Origin: Sclerotinia nivalis
Lineage: Eukaryota; Ascomycota; Leotiomycetes; Helotiales; Sclerotiniaceae
Assembly: GCA_029531795.1 (NCBI GenBank)
Contig: JAPEIS010000009.1
Coordinates: forward strand, 1 to 64,000
Direction of reading: 5' to 3'
Length of the DNA stretch: 64,000 nt
The notes below the pieces were generated by a model, which saw only the letters and a list, made by a program, of their open reading frames with translations, did not search any database and had not been told where the DNA came from. The position numbers and the translations under genes are program-made. Positions 24,715 to 35,937 of this stretch are shown here, in pieces. Position 1 is the first letter of the stretch. Each line of letters begins with the position of its first letter.

Positions 24715-25384
24715 CCACCATAGCATAAATAGAACAGAATCGATCAAACATCGATAGAACAATAACAAACAATATTATCAGATTTGCTCGATTGTTTGTT
24801 TCTTCAACGAAAGATAAGTCTTGAGTTGCAATAGCGAATAGATGTAATATACACAGGGTTTTCGTCTGATAACAACTTATGCCAGACAGACTCCGTTTCC
24901 CGAACTCGAAGAGCCGGGAAGGGATAGACTATATAGTAATATAACATACAGTTGAATCTGGGCGGAAGACGGAACAGGGGATAACAAAGCAAGATTGGTA
25001 AAGCTAGCTCTAGCTTGTACAAGACGATTATCTGGAAACGAGCAATCTTTCACACAGTGATCGACCGATCTACAACAGAAGTATTCCTTTTATTTGCATC
25101 TATTAATACATCTTTGGGAACTGAGATCCATTGGATCTCCAGCAAATATAATCGTAACAAAAACAGCAGATCGGATAATAGCATTAGAAGAGTAAATATG
25201 GAGTCCGGGTCAGGATATGATTTTGGAAATTTAGGTATGCATTCTCTTCTAAATAACATGACAAATACAGCACAATCATTTATTTTATTATTGAGAAGTT
25301 GTAGGAGGAGTTATGGTTGATGAAAGGTAGGTGTTGTGATGCTGCATTTCTCGATTTAGCGAAAAGTGTAGTACTGCTGATGGG

Positions 25385-27050
25385 TCCACCGCCTTCCGAA
25401 TCGAGGTTTTTCAAACAACGAACATTCTAACCCTAAGGAAGACTTCTAGCTTTTGAATAAAATAATGAAAATCTGATAACCCAAGTCTATATACTACAAA
25501 GTAATACTATACTTAATTATATTATTATAAAAAAATCGTAGATGAAGATATGATTGATCAAAGTTAACCCTAAAAAGTTCGATACTGCCGGCAAATCACC
25601 GCTTTCCCAATCGAGGTTTTTCAAACACTTACTTCCCCTTACCCTGCGAAATCTACTCTCATCATCAACTTCTTTATAAGATTAAAATATTACTTCAAAA
25701 GAAACATAATGGACAATCAAAGAAGTATTCGAATATCGAAGAAACTAGAAAAGCGAATATCGAGAACACCCTCCATCATCGAGAAAAGAAAGCATTCCAA
25801 TCCTCGAATCCAATCGACTTCATTATATACAAGCCTTCGCTCCATTCAGATATCCCTACAAATACTCCTCCTACAATTGGCCTTCGAACGGATATTCAAA
25901 TCCCTCAAGATTATGATGCTCAAAAAAGCGATGTTTCAGAAACCCTACAATCGATTTCTCCATTATTGACTCAATTACCTTCGATCGATAAAAATACCGA
26001 TATTGCTATATAGATTAAGCAAATCCAAAAAAACGAACAAGAGATTAATCTTGAGAAAAACGAATACGATACAGAGATTGCAGAAATTCTGATAGAATTG
26101 CGATCAGCCTATACGACTAACACAATTGAGGAGGCGAGAATTGATGGGATATCAGAAACACATATTGAAGAAGTGATTGAAGTAGAGATATCAGGAATAC
26201 AAACGATGGAAGATTCACATATTGTTAATCAAGAAAAGGGAGTTCACAATGAAGAACCTCGACGTTCTTACTCTTCGTATATTGGTTCTGTAAATGAGCC
26301 AATAATGATATAAGATAATGATAACATTATTATATCAAACCCATCTAATGAACCAACAAGCATTCAAAGATCTCCAATGAATACAATGCCACCGGAAACA
26401 CCAATTCAATCCAAATCATTCCCTTTATCATCATCATCAAATAGAACTAATAGTAAGGGAAATACTAATAGACAAAACACATCATTTCCAACTCAGAAGA
26501 ACAATCTTTTGTCATAAATGAAGCCCTTAACAACAAGATCATCTGAAAACAATATATCTTCCCCTTCAGCTGTAGAGAGGCTTCCCAACGATACTTCTCC
26601 TTTACCTTTTCGTCGAATTGAAAGTTTTGTACTGCCTTCGCTTATTCAACCAATAATTCGAACAACACTAAATCCTACTATCTCTATACCCAATTCAATT
26701 TCTACTCTAACAATAACAGATTCTCCAACACTAAGAACCTCTCCAAACACAACAATATCTCCTACTCCCATTAAGCGAACTGCTTTCAAACTTACCAAAC
26801 AGCTTCGGAATTTCCAAAGCTGTACTCATGAACAGTATTCTCAAACTAATCAATCTCATCACGAATATCATCAACGATCAGATATACATTCTGAATATTC
26901 ATCTCTATTACAAATTACTAATCTTCTTAAAGGAAGTTATATTAAAGGTATACCCTTACCTGATGTTTTGAGTAATCCTAAATTGATGAAGGCAGAAGAT
27001 TATAATGGCCTCGATTATCAAACAGCATTTGAAGATACAAGTGTATCAGC

Positions 27051-27051
<1 letters not shown>
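25385..27051 (+). pseudogene. Unknown large ORF family, 5' part, interrupted by the LINE
   Basis: A plus-strand reading frame with few stops begins at ATG 25709 (MDNQRSIRISKKLEKRIS, conserved in the copy at 10.95 kb). It changes frame near 25770 to run through DFIIYKPSLHSDIPTNTPPT, the glutamine/asparagine-rich block IKQIQKNEQEIN, and the Ser/Thr/Pro-rich stretch 26518-27051. It ends in YNGLDYQTAFEDTSVSA at the LINE insertion point. Codon continuity resumes at 32957 (IPEDTEIRNENLPKN). Upstream, two GAGGTTTTTCAAACA blocks form a conserved leader. Product unknown; low-complexity Ser/Thr-rich N-terminal half suggests a disordered region. Confidence 0.6.
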
Positions 27052-27087
<36 letters not shown>

Positions 27088-27479
27088 TAACGTCTACACT
27101 GAGTCTAAGACTATCTAAGATGGCTAGAAGCTTTGTAGGCTCCTAACAAATAACAACTGGTGAAATGCTGGCCGTATTAGGCTGTAGCTAGTACAATTTG
27201 GAGAGATTGAGATAGCCTCAATCTACTAATTTTGAATAGGGGAAATGAAAACTAATCCTGGGGAATAAAGCCCGCTTTATAAATACTCTTGTATATAATA
27301 AAGAAAATAACAAATGAAATATGATATAAATCGAAATTGGAACGATTTACCCCGCATAGAGGGGTAAATTGATCAAAATAACCAAATTGATCAAATTGAT
27401 CCAATTAACCATTTTCTTCTGGTTCACCCCTTTCTCCTTCGTTTTCTTGTTCTATATCCTCTTGCATTCTAGCAAGATG

Positions 27480-30400
27480 CTATGGTCTGGTGGCTATTTT
27501 TGTTGTTTCGATAAATTCGAGGGTTTTGATGATTCTTATTTTGGTGTGAAGTAGATATTTCATAGAAAGTCGAGAGGTAGGATTGTTTGTTTTGAGTATT
27601 CTTCTAGTTGATTTGTATAAAGAGCAATTGAGAAGAAGATGATTTGGGGATTCTTTCTTTCTACATCTACAATTATCATTTGATGAGATTCCGAATCGTT
27701 GTAAGTAGGATTTGAAGTATCTGTGATCGATTTTAAGTTGAAATAAAGTGCTAATAGAACTTCTTTTAGTGTTTTTTGGAATTCCGATCTTTGAGCTAGT
27801 TTTCCAGGAGTATATTTTCGAATAGGCTGATTTGGATGAATTAAGAAGGGATTTCCATTCCTCGGATTTCGTTCTTTTGATATCTATTCCCAATGAAGCA
27901 AAGTTGGTTTCGTTTGATGATGATTTTTGTTTTGTAGTTTCTTTTGCTAAAGTATTAGCCAATTCGTTTTCTTCAATAGAGGTATGCTTTAGAATCTAAT
28001 TAAGGGAGATTTCAGTTTCTTTTCTAAGGAGAGTTTCTGTGGTTTTGATTGTTCTAATTTGGTATATCTGGTCAGGAGTATCAGAGGGTGTTTTCAATCG
28101 GTATAATCCGGTTTGATTGTTTGAGTAGATTTTGAATTTTTCGTCTAGTTGAGCAATGGAGCTAGCATATTCGATTGCTTTAGTGATTCCAAGAAGTTCA
28201 TCATTATAGATAAGCTGATTCACCCCAATATTGATGGTTTCCTGATGTGAAACCTGACCATTCGATAGAATAATTGCAATCCCGATTCCAATTCCGATTC
28301 CATTCAAAGTGGATGAGGCATTAGTATATATTGTAATGGTATTCTTGTATCTGTATTTGAATGTAAGGTTATGGGCAATTGCAGTATCCTTCTTTGTTAG
28401 CTTGCTGATATTGATTTTGTATAGAGTATCCCTTTTCCAAGGAGGGAAGTGAAAATGATCGATTTTCTTTAGAGTTAAAGGATCGATATCTTCTTCGATT
28501 GAATTTGTGATCTTCTTAAGCTGAGTAGGTTTAGGTAGTTTTCTTCGAGGGGTTATTATCGAGCTCTGATCTCCTTTTTCGGCAATCAATCTTTTGGAAA
28601 TTAGATTAACAGGGTGGGAAGGTGAGATTTTCAATAATCTGAAAGCATATTGTTTGATTCCAGTATTTAATCTGATTTCCGGAGGGCACAAAGCAGCTTC
28701 TACTTTTATTGGTTTTATTGGAGAAGTTTTGAATACTTTTAGTATCTTTCGAAGAGCGAGATTCTGAAGTAATTGAAGAATCTTTTTGAATTGGGTTTGA
28801 TCTTTTCATTAAATGATTGATCCGTAATCAGTTATATTGGTAATATATGTTATATAGAGTTGTTTTAAAGTTTTGGGACTAAGTTCTTTCTTAGTATTGG
28901 CTAATCTGGTTATTCGATAGAAAGAGGCTTTAGCTTGAGTAGTTTGGATTGTGATATGTTGTTTGAAATTGAGGCCGGGGTCGAACCAAATATTTAGTTA
29001 TCTAACTAGTAATGAGGGTTGTATAATTTCAGAATTTGGGAGTTTGATTGAAGTGTCTTTTGTGTATTTGGAGGTGGAGAAGTGCATTAGCTTCGTTTTT
29101 ACTAAATCGAATTGAATGGCGTTTTTCTTATTAAGAGTATAGATCTGTTTCGTTGTTTTTTCGAGGGAGATGATATTCTTTTTTTAGTTTGAGGAATGAG
29201 TGATTAAGGCTATATCATTAATATACGAGAGATATTCAACCGAATTCGATTGGAAGAGATCTTGAATATAGATTAGGAAGAGGATTGGTGAGATTGGATT
29301 TCCTTGAGGGATTCTGGTGTTGATTGGTTTAAAGGCTTCGGTTTGATTATCAAACGAAAATTTGAGTAATCTTTCTTCCAAAAATGACGAGATTTATGTA
29401 ATAAGACTAATTGGGAGATTGAAATTCTTGTAGATATTTAAAAGTCGATTCTTGGATACATAATCGAAGGCCTTTTTAATATCTAGGAAAAGGGTTGAGG
29501 TTTTTTTTTTGATTCTTGTATTTCTTTCGATTTCGGTGGTAAGCAGGATTGCTGTATCGATGGCTGATTTCTTTTGTCTTCCGTTCATTTGGGAATGATG
29601 CAATAGATTCGTAGTTTCGGTTAGAAAGCTAAACTTTTGAGCTAGAATTCTTTTACTAATTTTGTTTAAACAATTGAGAAGGGCAATAACCCTATAAGCT
29701 TTTGGAATAGTATAATCTGGTTTCGAAGGCTTCTTGAGTATCGTTTTTGTAGTTTGTTTCCAATAAGAAGGATGGTAACCAAGATTAATCAGATTGTTGA
29801 AAAGGGTAAAGAAAACTTTTGGGATTGTTTTATAAGCTCGAATAATGATCTTTTGGGTGATTCCATTTGGGCCCGGATTTTTTTCTTTGATTTTAGTTGA
29901 ACAAGTATTAAAGAATTCATTTTCCGTGAGTTTAGGCCAATCCCACTTTTTCGATTGTTTGTATTCTTCCCATTTGGGTGTTGTAGTATTTGGAGGGGGA
30001 GGGAATAGAACAGATCTGAAAGTTGAGTATTTTCTTTCGAAAGAGCTTTCGAGTTGAGAGGAATTGGATCGGATATTCGGAATCCTTTCGGTTTGAAGAT
30101 TTTTCGTATATGATATTGCTTTAAAGATCGTTTGGGTATCCTCTTTTTCTAGGAATTCGTTCCAATGATTCTTTTTCGTTGTTTTGATAGCTTGAAAGTA
30201 ATGATTCCTTGCTGATTGGTATATTTTCTTGAATATATCGTCTTCAGGGTATCGTTTAGTATTTTCATATTCATTTGCGAGTCGTTTCCGAAGAGTTTTC
30301 AGTTTTGGAGATCATCAGGGTTTTGCCCTTTTGGTTGATTTGATTCTCGGTATACTGATTTCAGCCGAATTGGTGATTATTCGGGTGAATTCTATTGCAG

Positions 30401-31316
30401 CTTTATCCAGTGTTTGCATTTGCTGGTTTTTGTTGAGAAGAGAATCAAGTGAATTGGATTCTAAAGTAGTGATATTGAGGTAATCATTAGAATTCAGGAT
30501 AGTTGAAGACGATAACTTTGATTCGAGGGTGTTTGTGAATTTGTTCTAATCCGTTTGTTTTGTATTGAATCTTGCTAATGGAGCGATATTTGTTGAACGA
30601 ATTCCAATGTCTTTAACTTCAAATAAGATCCCTAAATGATCTGATCCAAGATCAGGAAGAACTTGCCAATCAATAATATTGGAGGATATCGCTTCAGTAG
30701 CTAAAGTAAGATCAAGAACACTTGGATTTGTTATATTTGTTCGATAAAAGGTACTAATCCCTGCTTTATTAAGAAAAATGAGGTTGTGATCTTCAAACTA
30801 TTCGGCTAATTGATCGGCATTGGGGCTTTTATTAGAAAAGGGATCCCATCAAGGGTGATGAGAATTAAAATCTCCTGTGAGAATGGTATGATGAGTGAGA
30901 GGGATATTGAAGAAGTATCTTTCGATAGTGTAGCCTTTCTCTTGAGCTTGATCGGCTTCGTTGTATATGTTGAATAATTGGGTTGTATGATTTCCCTGAG
31001 TGATATCAATGATTTGGATATCTGGGTCTTTTGGAGAATTGGATGCTAGGGCTACTAACGGTTTGTAACCTTTCGAAATGTAGATCATTATACGAGGGCG
31101 AAGGTTCGAAGGATTATTGGGAAGGAGTTGAGAGTAGCTGGAGTGAGCGATCGATCTAGTTGAAGAGTAGTCTTTTTCGGGATTCGAGAGGATCCAGGGT
31201 TCTTGAATGACTATAAGATCGATATTGAGTTCTAAAGCAAGTTGAAGAGCGCTTTCGGTAGCTTGAGAGCTTTTGTTTAAATTGATTTGAAGAATGCGTG
31301 TATTGTTGTACAGCAT
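27480..31316 (-). pseudogene. LINE ORF2: endonuclease, reverse transcriptase, RNase H
   Basis: AP-type endonuclease comes first (31316-30849, with LQINLNKSSQATESAL, IQEPW, TGDFNSHHP; then LGSDHLGI near 30640). RT follows: LFLDIKKAFDYVS (29490), IPQGNPISPILF (29310) and SYINDIAL (29220), where the FxDD-type box reads YIND. RNase H lies at 28350-27940 (IYTNASS, IYSNNQ, NELANTLAKE) with two active-site Asp now Asn. A final zinc-binding CRC...HLLLNC motif (27660-27590) is present. Stops near 29385, 29170 and 28000 and frame changes disrupt it. Confidence 0.88.
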
Positions 31317-32816
31317 TTAGGAGGATTTCTTTATAGTTGCTTGGTATATTTCGCATGCTTTGGAATTAGCTTTGTGCTCTCCTTTGCAATTAGCGTATTT
31401 AATCACTAAATGCTGACAGGGTTTGCCTTTAGCTTGACAAATTAAGCAAAAGTGACCGGCTGTAGCATGATTGTTGCTATAGAGATCACAGGCTGGAGGT
31501 TTTTTGCAAAATGATTCGTTGTGGCCGAATCCTTGACATTTATTGCATTGGGAGGAAGGGGTGGAAGGATAGAATCGTTCGACTCTGATGCTAATACCAG
31601 CAATATATAGCCTTTTTCGAATAACTATCTCTGTTTCCTTTTGTGTAGCAAATGCAATGATTATTGCTTCTTCTTGTTGATTAACTCTTTTGGAGGTATT
31701 GGTGAGCCAATAGGGAGTATCCATAAGAACAAGACCTGAATTAAAGATCTTAATTTCCTCTTTAATTAGATCTATACCTTTCGGGCCTGAGAATTCCTTG
31801 ATTGGAATTTTATGAATAATAACTTTATACCATGGTTTATCGATTTGTATTCTCTCTGATCGGATGATTTGATTCCAGATTTCTTTCTTTTCGATTAGGA
31901 ATTATGCATTGAAAGGGCTATTAATGGTTAAAATAATGTTGTTGCTTCTAGTTGTAGTAATGGCTGAAATAACAGGTCCATTGATATTAGCCTTTCTGAA
32001 GGCTTCATTGATTTTGTTTCTTGTATGTAATGGTATAAAGGAAATAGGTTGATGAAGAGATGGATTGATAAGAATCAATCGTTTACTAGGGGTATCTTCC
32101 TTTTGTTCTGTAGGCTTTTGTTTTGTAGAGTTTCCCTTTGTAACTACTTTCCATTCCTTTACCGTTTTGGTAATTGAAGCATAGCTTTCTTTGTTTGTTG
32201 TTGAAGGATTTGTTGGAGGAGTAGTTGAATGATTGGGAAGATTGGAAAGGTGATTAGCCTGTTTTTCAATTCTTTTGGTTGCGTTTTCGAGGTGGGAGAT
32301 CTGTGAAGTGATAATATTTGAAGCTCTAATAAGTTTCCCTTTTTCAAGATATTCGCGGAATATTTCGATTAGGTTTAGGATCTTCGATTATTCTTCGATA
32401 TCCTTTTTCATAGAGATAGCTAGAATAAAGAGGTCTTTCGCTTTTTAAATAGCTTCTTTTGGTTTTGTAGGGTTAGATTCTGAATAGCTGAATTGTTTTC
32501 TTCGTTTATTATTGAATTGGAGTGTAGAAGAGATAGTAAATGATTTAAAAAGATTATCAGAGCTAAGAATGTTGTATTGAGCTTGGGAGTTGAAGGATTG
32601 GAAGGGGATTGGGCTAAAAAGGATAAATAAAGGATTGTTGAGGCTCTCCTCATAAAGGAATGGTGCAACCTTCTTTTGAGTTGGAATACTTAAGATAACT
32701 CTTGGAAAGCTGGATGGGATAGTATCGACCATAATGGTCTCTTCGTCCATAATGGAAGAGTTTTTACACGAATTTTCGTATAAGTTTCGTATTTTGAGCG
32801 ACGATGATAGTATCAC
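31317..32816 (-). pseudogene. LINE ORF1: gag-like nucleic-acid-binding protein
   Basis: Open segments 32816-32445 and 31724-31317 with continuous coding between them except for scattered stops. The N-terminal part is Ser-rich; the C-terminal part has a classic CCHC zinc knuckle (CNKCQGFGHNESFC) followed by further Cys/His clusters ending in CEIYQATIKKSS. In LINEs this protein coats the RNA. It ends one base before ORF2 begins at 31316. Confidence 0.8.
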
Positions 32817-32956
32817 AACAACTACTGAGCCGATTCACTTGGGAATAATTGAAATGGATTTTGGGAGTATTTCTTTATTAAATAAAGGGAAGAACTGGTC
32901 GTATTTCGAAGAAATTTTGTTCTTCGAAATTTGTTGTATATACAAGTGTATCAGCT

Positions 32957-33354
32957 ATACCTGAAGATACTGAAATACGGAATGAGAATCTACCTAAGAA
33001 CTTATACTTATTATAGCATCATATAATTAATAAAAAGAATCGCTATCCCAAGATAACATTTGATATTGATAACACTTGCTACTTCCCTACCAACTTGGCA
33101 TTCGCAAAACGAGGTATCAATTAATTGCCTAAAACACATCCTATTTTCAATCTTAAAGATGACATCCACTTTGGATTGCGAATACCGGTATATAATGATC
33201 GTAGTATATTGATACACAAATACACCCCACTTCACAAGATTCCTCATTATTGCTTTAGTATTACAATTGGAATGAATTCATTATTGATTTTCATCTTCTT
33301 TCCAACTCTTCATTTAGAGAATGATTATAAGCATACTATCTATTTGAACAAGTA
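32957..33354 (+). pseudogene. Unknown large ORF family, middle part
   Basis: Continuation of the ORF cut by the LINE: IPEDTEIRNENLPKN, then ITFDIDNTCYFPTNLAFAKRG, LPKTHPIFNLKDDIHFGLRI, IHKYTPLHKIPHYCFSITIG and HLENDYKHTIYLNK. It has stops at about 33017 and 33123. The frame ends exactly at LTR copy 4 with AACAAGTA. Its continuation is the minus-strand segment that starts at 18853. Confidence 0.62.
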
Positions 33355-33567
33355 TATCACGGAGGCAGCAGACAGGATAACAGAAATCACTTTTATTGAT
33401 AAGACGTAGCTCGAAGAGCTACGTTTCTATAGAAGGAACGGTTCCTTAAATACATTTATGTGTAGCGCTAGCCCCGACCGGGGCTAGCCTACACTTATCC
33501 GAGGTCCGACTCCTATGGGTCGGAACCCGAGCGGTCTCCGTATACCATATACGGGGACCCCGTGACA
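33355..33567 (-). mobile_element. 213-bp LTR, copy 4
   Basis: Full-length minus-strand copy with ends TGTCAC and GTGATA and all the internal palindromes of the family. On its own strand the 3' flank is TACTT, equal to the 5' flank of copy 2. Its 5' flank TTCAG has no partner at this site. See the inversion finding. Confidence 0.92.
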
Positions 33568-34632
33568 CTGAACTTGACTTTCGATTGATCCACAAAATTG
33601 ATTTTTCTTCTGAATCTTCTAATTCTTCGAATTGATTATCCTTCAATTATTCTTTAAAACCTAAATCCATACAACTTAGAGCATATAATTGGGGTGCGAA
33701 TATCGCATTGAATTACTTCTTACCCTTCCAAAGTTTCTTATTCCGATTAAAGTTTCCTTGTTTCTTTTAGCAATGAATTGCAACTCTATATCCTGATTGC
33801 CTACATTCGAAATATAACTTCTCATTTCTGCATTTATCCATTTCTTCCTTGAATAGCTTTCCTCGAATAATAATATCCAACTCCATCAGATCTCCATAAC
33901 TTTCATTCCTAACTTGACATCATCTTCCTTCGTTTCACTTGTAATTCTGACCTGAATAATTTTGGAACTTCTTATCTCGCTGATATTCGTAAAATCGATT
34001 ATCGATCTTAATTGCGAATTCTATCATTTCGTTGATATTCATAAACTCAATACCTCTTACAAATTCCAACTTTATATAATCTTTAAAACCGCAATAAAAA
34101 TAACTTAATAGAACCTACTGATCCCATTCAATTTGATTAACATATCGTCTGAATTCCATAACATAATTGATTGCTACTCCAATTTGTTTTAAAACAAATA
34201 GATTTCATTCGACTATCTTGACTTCGTCGATATCCCCAAATACTCGTCCGATTTCTCTCTTGAATCCTGCAAAGCTTTCGAAAATAATTCGTATAACTAT
34301 CATACAATGATCTCTAAACTTAATAAAATAATCTCTAAAATAAAGTTGAATCCATTTGACCGCTTTTCTACAAAAATAAGAAAAGGTATACAGATTATAA
34401 CTATCGAGAGTCACAAATTTGGCAATATTGAATTTGAAATACATTTCAATTTGGAATAAAAAGATTTCGAATTCCCTTCGATTGCTATAATACTTATCAA
34501 ACACTACTACTCATAAAGTTTCCGTAATCTATACTAGAACAGAATCAACATCTGATAACTCGACATCGCTATCGTTATCGTCGTTGTTATTATTATTCGG
34601 GAAAGTATTGATAACAGGATCTTGCAAAGACA
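33568..34632 (-). pseudogene. Ty3/gypsy gag fragment
   Basis: Starts at ATG 34632 (MSLQDPVINTFPNNNNNDD), only 54 bases inside the proposed LTR end. A stop at about 34530 is followed by the retrotransposon gag domain (34504-34205: FEIFLFQIEMYFKFN, KWIQLYFRDYFIKF, FAGFKREIGRVFGDIDE). The frame decays with stops through 33570 (FEELEDSEEKSILWINRKS) and is cut by LTR copy 4. No zinc knuckle remains. It would join the protease/RT fragment at 19067 if the inversion were undone. Confidence 0.75.
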
Positions 34633-34685
34633 TAACAAAATGAAATATACCAAATCAATATTTGAGTTAATAAAAATGCTTAAAA

Positions 34686-35629
34686 TGTTACACCATTACA
34701 ATCCTTTATCACTAAGAAATGATCAAAAAACTTATAAAAAGACCATAATAATTTCTATTAAAAATCAAACAAAAATTTAATAAGAATGAAAATATAACAA
34801 TTGTATTATATAATAACTATAATATTTAAACTAATAATTGTTCTTGAATACAAAACTCTACAAATAAAGAAATCCATCCTACTTATATAGACCTTCATGC
34901 TTTGGAAGCCCTAAAAGCCCTCGAAGCTCCAATACTCCGGGAACGTTGAAAGCCTTCGAAACTCCAATGCTCCAGAAGCGTTGGAAGCCTTCGAAACTTT
35001 AATACTCCAGAAGCGTTGAAAGCCTTCGAAACTCCAATGCTCCATCACATAATCTGATACTAACATAATCTATACTCGTTTGTTCCTACGACCACCTTAA
35101 TCTAATACTAATTCGATCAAATCATAACATATATTCACACAATCGGTTATTGTAAGATCCGTAATCATAACAGGACTATAAAAGACTCAACTCTATTATA
35201 TATTGTATAGTAGTTTATTATTCTCTAGTACAAATAAATCGATTCTTTCTACTATATCTTGAATTAGACCATCGTTATAAAAGCAATATGATATTTTAAG
35301 ATGGCCCACATCAGGGGTGGTCTATATATAGAGTAGTTGATTTAAGGATATTCACAATATAAAATTTCATCAATCATCACATCATTATATCATACACATC
35401 ACACACGTCACATCACATCACATCACATCACACCAAGCCATCAACCCATTATAAAACCGCAAAAAACTCAATTTCAATAACTATCTTATCACATCTCCAA
35501 ACATCATAATCTCCAATCTTCAATCTTCAATCTTCATCCATCCCTTCTACAACAAACAAGTTAAGTAGAGAACAAGAAGAGAAGAAGAACGTCAATAATA
35601 ATCATTGAGACTTGTATCATATCATAACA
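34686..35629 (-). mobile_element. Proposed 944-bp LTR of the gag-bearing gypsy element
   Basis: The minus strand begins TGTTATGATATGATAC at 35629 and ends GGTGTAACA at 34686, giving TGTTA...TAACA inverted ends. The gag ATG lies 54 bases further on, so this is the expected place for a 5' LTR. Inside are a CTATATATAGA TATA-like box (about 35322), a CATCA microsatellite (35405-35440) and a 35-bp tandem repeat. The second LTR of this element is not visible, so the ends rest on this one copy. Confidence 0.55.
34898..35045. repeat. 35-bp tandem repeat inside the LTR
   Basis: Nearly four units of 35 bp with core GCCTTCGAAACTCCAATGCTCC, alternating GTTGAAAG and GTTGGAAG starts. GC content is clearly above that of the surrounding sequence. 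Non-coding. Confidence 0.8.
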
Positions 35630-35937
35630 AAAAGTAATCTGCTTGCTATCCGCTAAAAGCGCTTTACGATACGATACATAATAGGTATGTCGACTTACGC
35701 AAGCATGTCGCCGCATTCCAATGTATTACATTTGTACTTTTTAGCCAAGAATTGAAAGTGGGAAAAGTGAAGGAAAAGAAAAGAAAGTTAAAGAAAACTA
35801 TACATGGAGAACGAGAAAACTTCACATGATCCATCATTTTGCATCCCGGAACGCCAATAAAGTGTATCCTTCCCCAACCACCAGGTGACACAACTACCAT
35901 CCACTCTATTCCCGTTCAATAAAGTGCATCATGATAA

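Larger units (their letters stand above)
20842..25320 (-). mobile_element. Ty3/gypsy chromovirus, 5'-truncated and mutated
   Basis: On the minus strand, from right to left: a gag zinc knuckle with NRC, CCRSVDHCVKDC (about 25030-25090); protease region (24435-23995) with YPIVLGLVWLKKYNPYI; reverse transcriptase and RNase H (23925 down to about 22600); integrase N-terminal zinc-binding region (MIHNSPIAKYPHY, near 22160); integrase C-terminal part (21525-21304, RYSKNTDSYRSS); and a chromodomain remnant (IKEILDSR ... DYNTSIEEPTEYLKN, about 20900-21090). The element ends in a polypurine tract and LTR. No 5' LTR is seen near 25.3 kb. Stops and frameshifts make it non-autonomous. Confidence 0.85.
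27052..32939 (-). mobile_element. Tad-like non-LTR retrotransposon (LINE), full length
   Basis: A 5,888-bp minus-strand element bounded by a 17-bp target duplication (ATACAAGTGTATCAGCT at 27035-27051 and 32940-32956). Its 3' end carries eight copies of a tetranucleotide (GATT on plus, AATC on minus; 27052-27083). It contains an ORF1 gag-like gene with zinc knuckles and an ORF2 with endonuclease, reverse transcriptase and RNase H, the arrangement of fungal Tad1-clade LINEs. All ORFs carry stops or frameshifts. It interrupts the unknown large ORF. Confidence 0.92.

Noticed and set aside
24690..24720. CGGGTTACGAACCCGTGACACC resembling a tRNA 3' end
   Set aside because: Perfect palindrome inside the 146-bp mini-element; explained by its end and target duplication.
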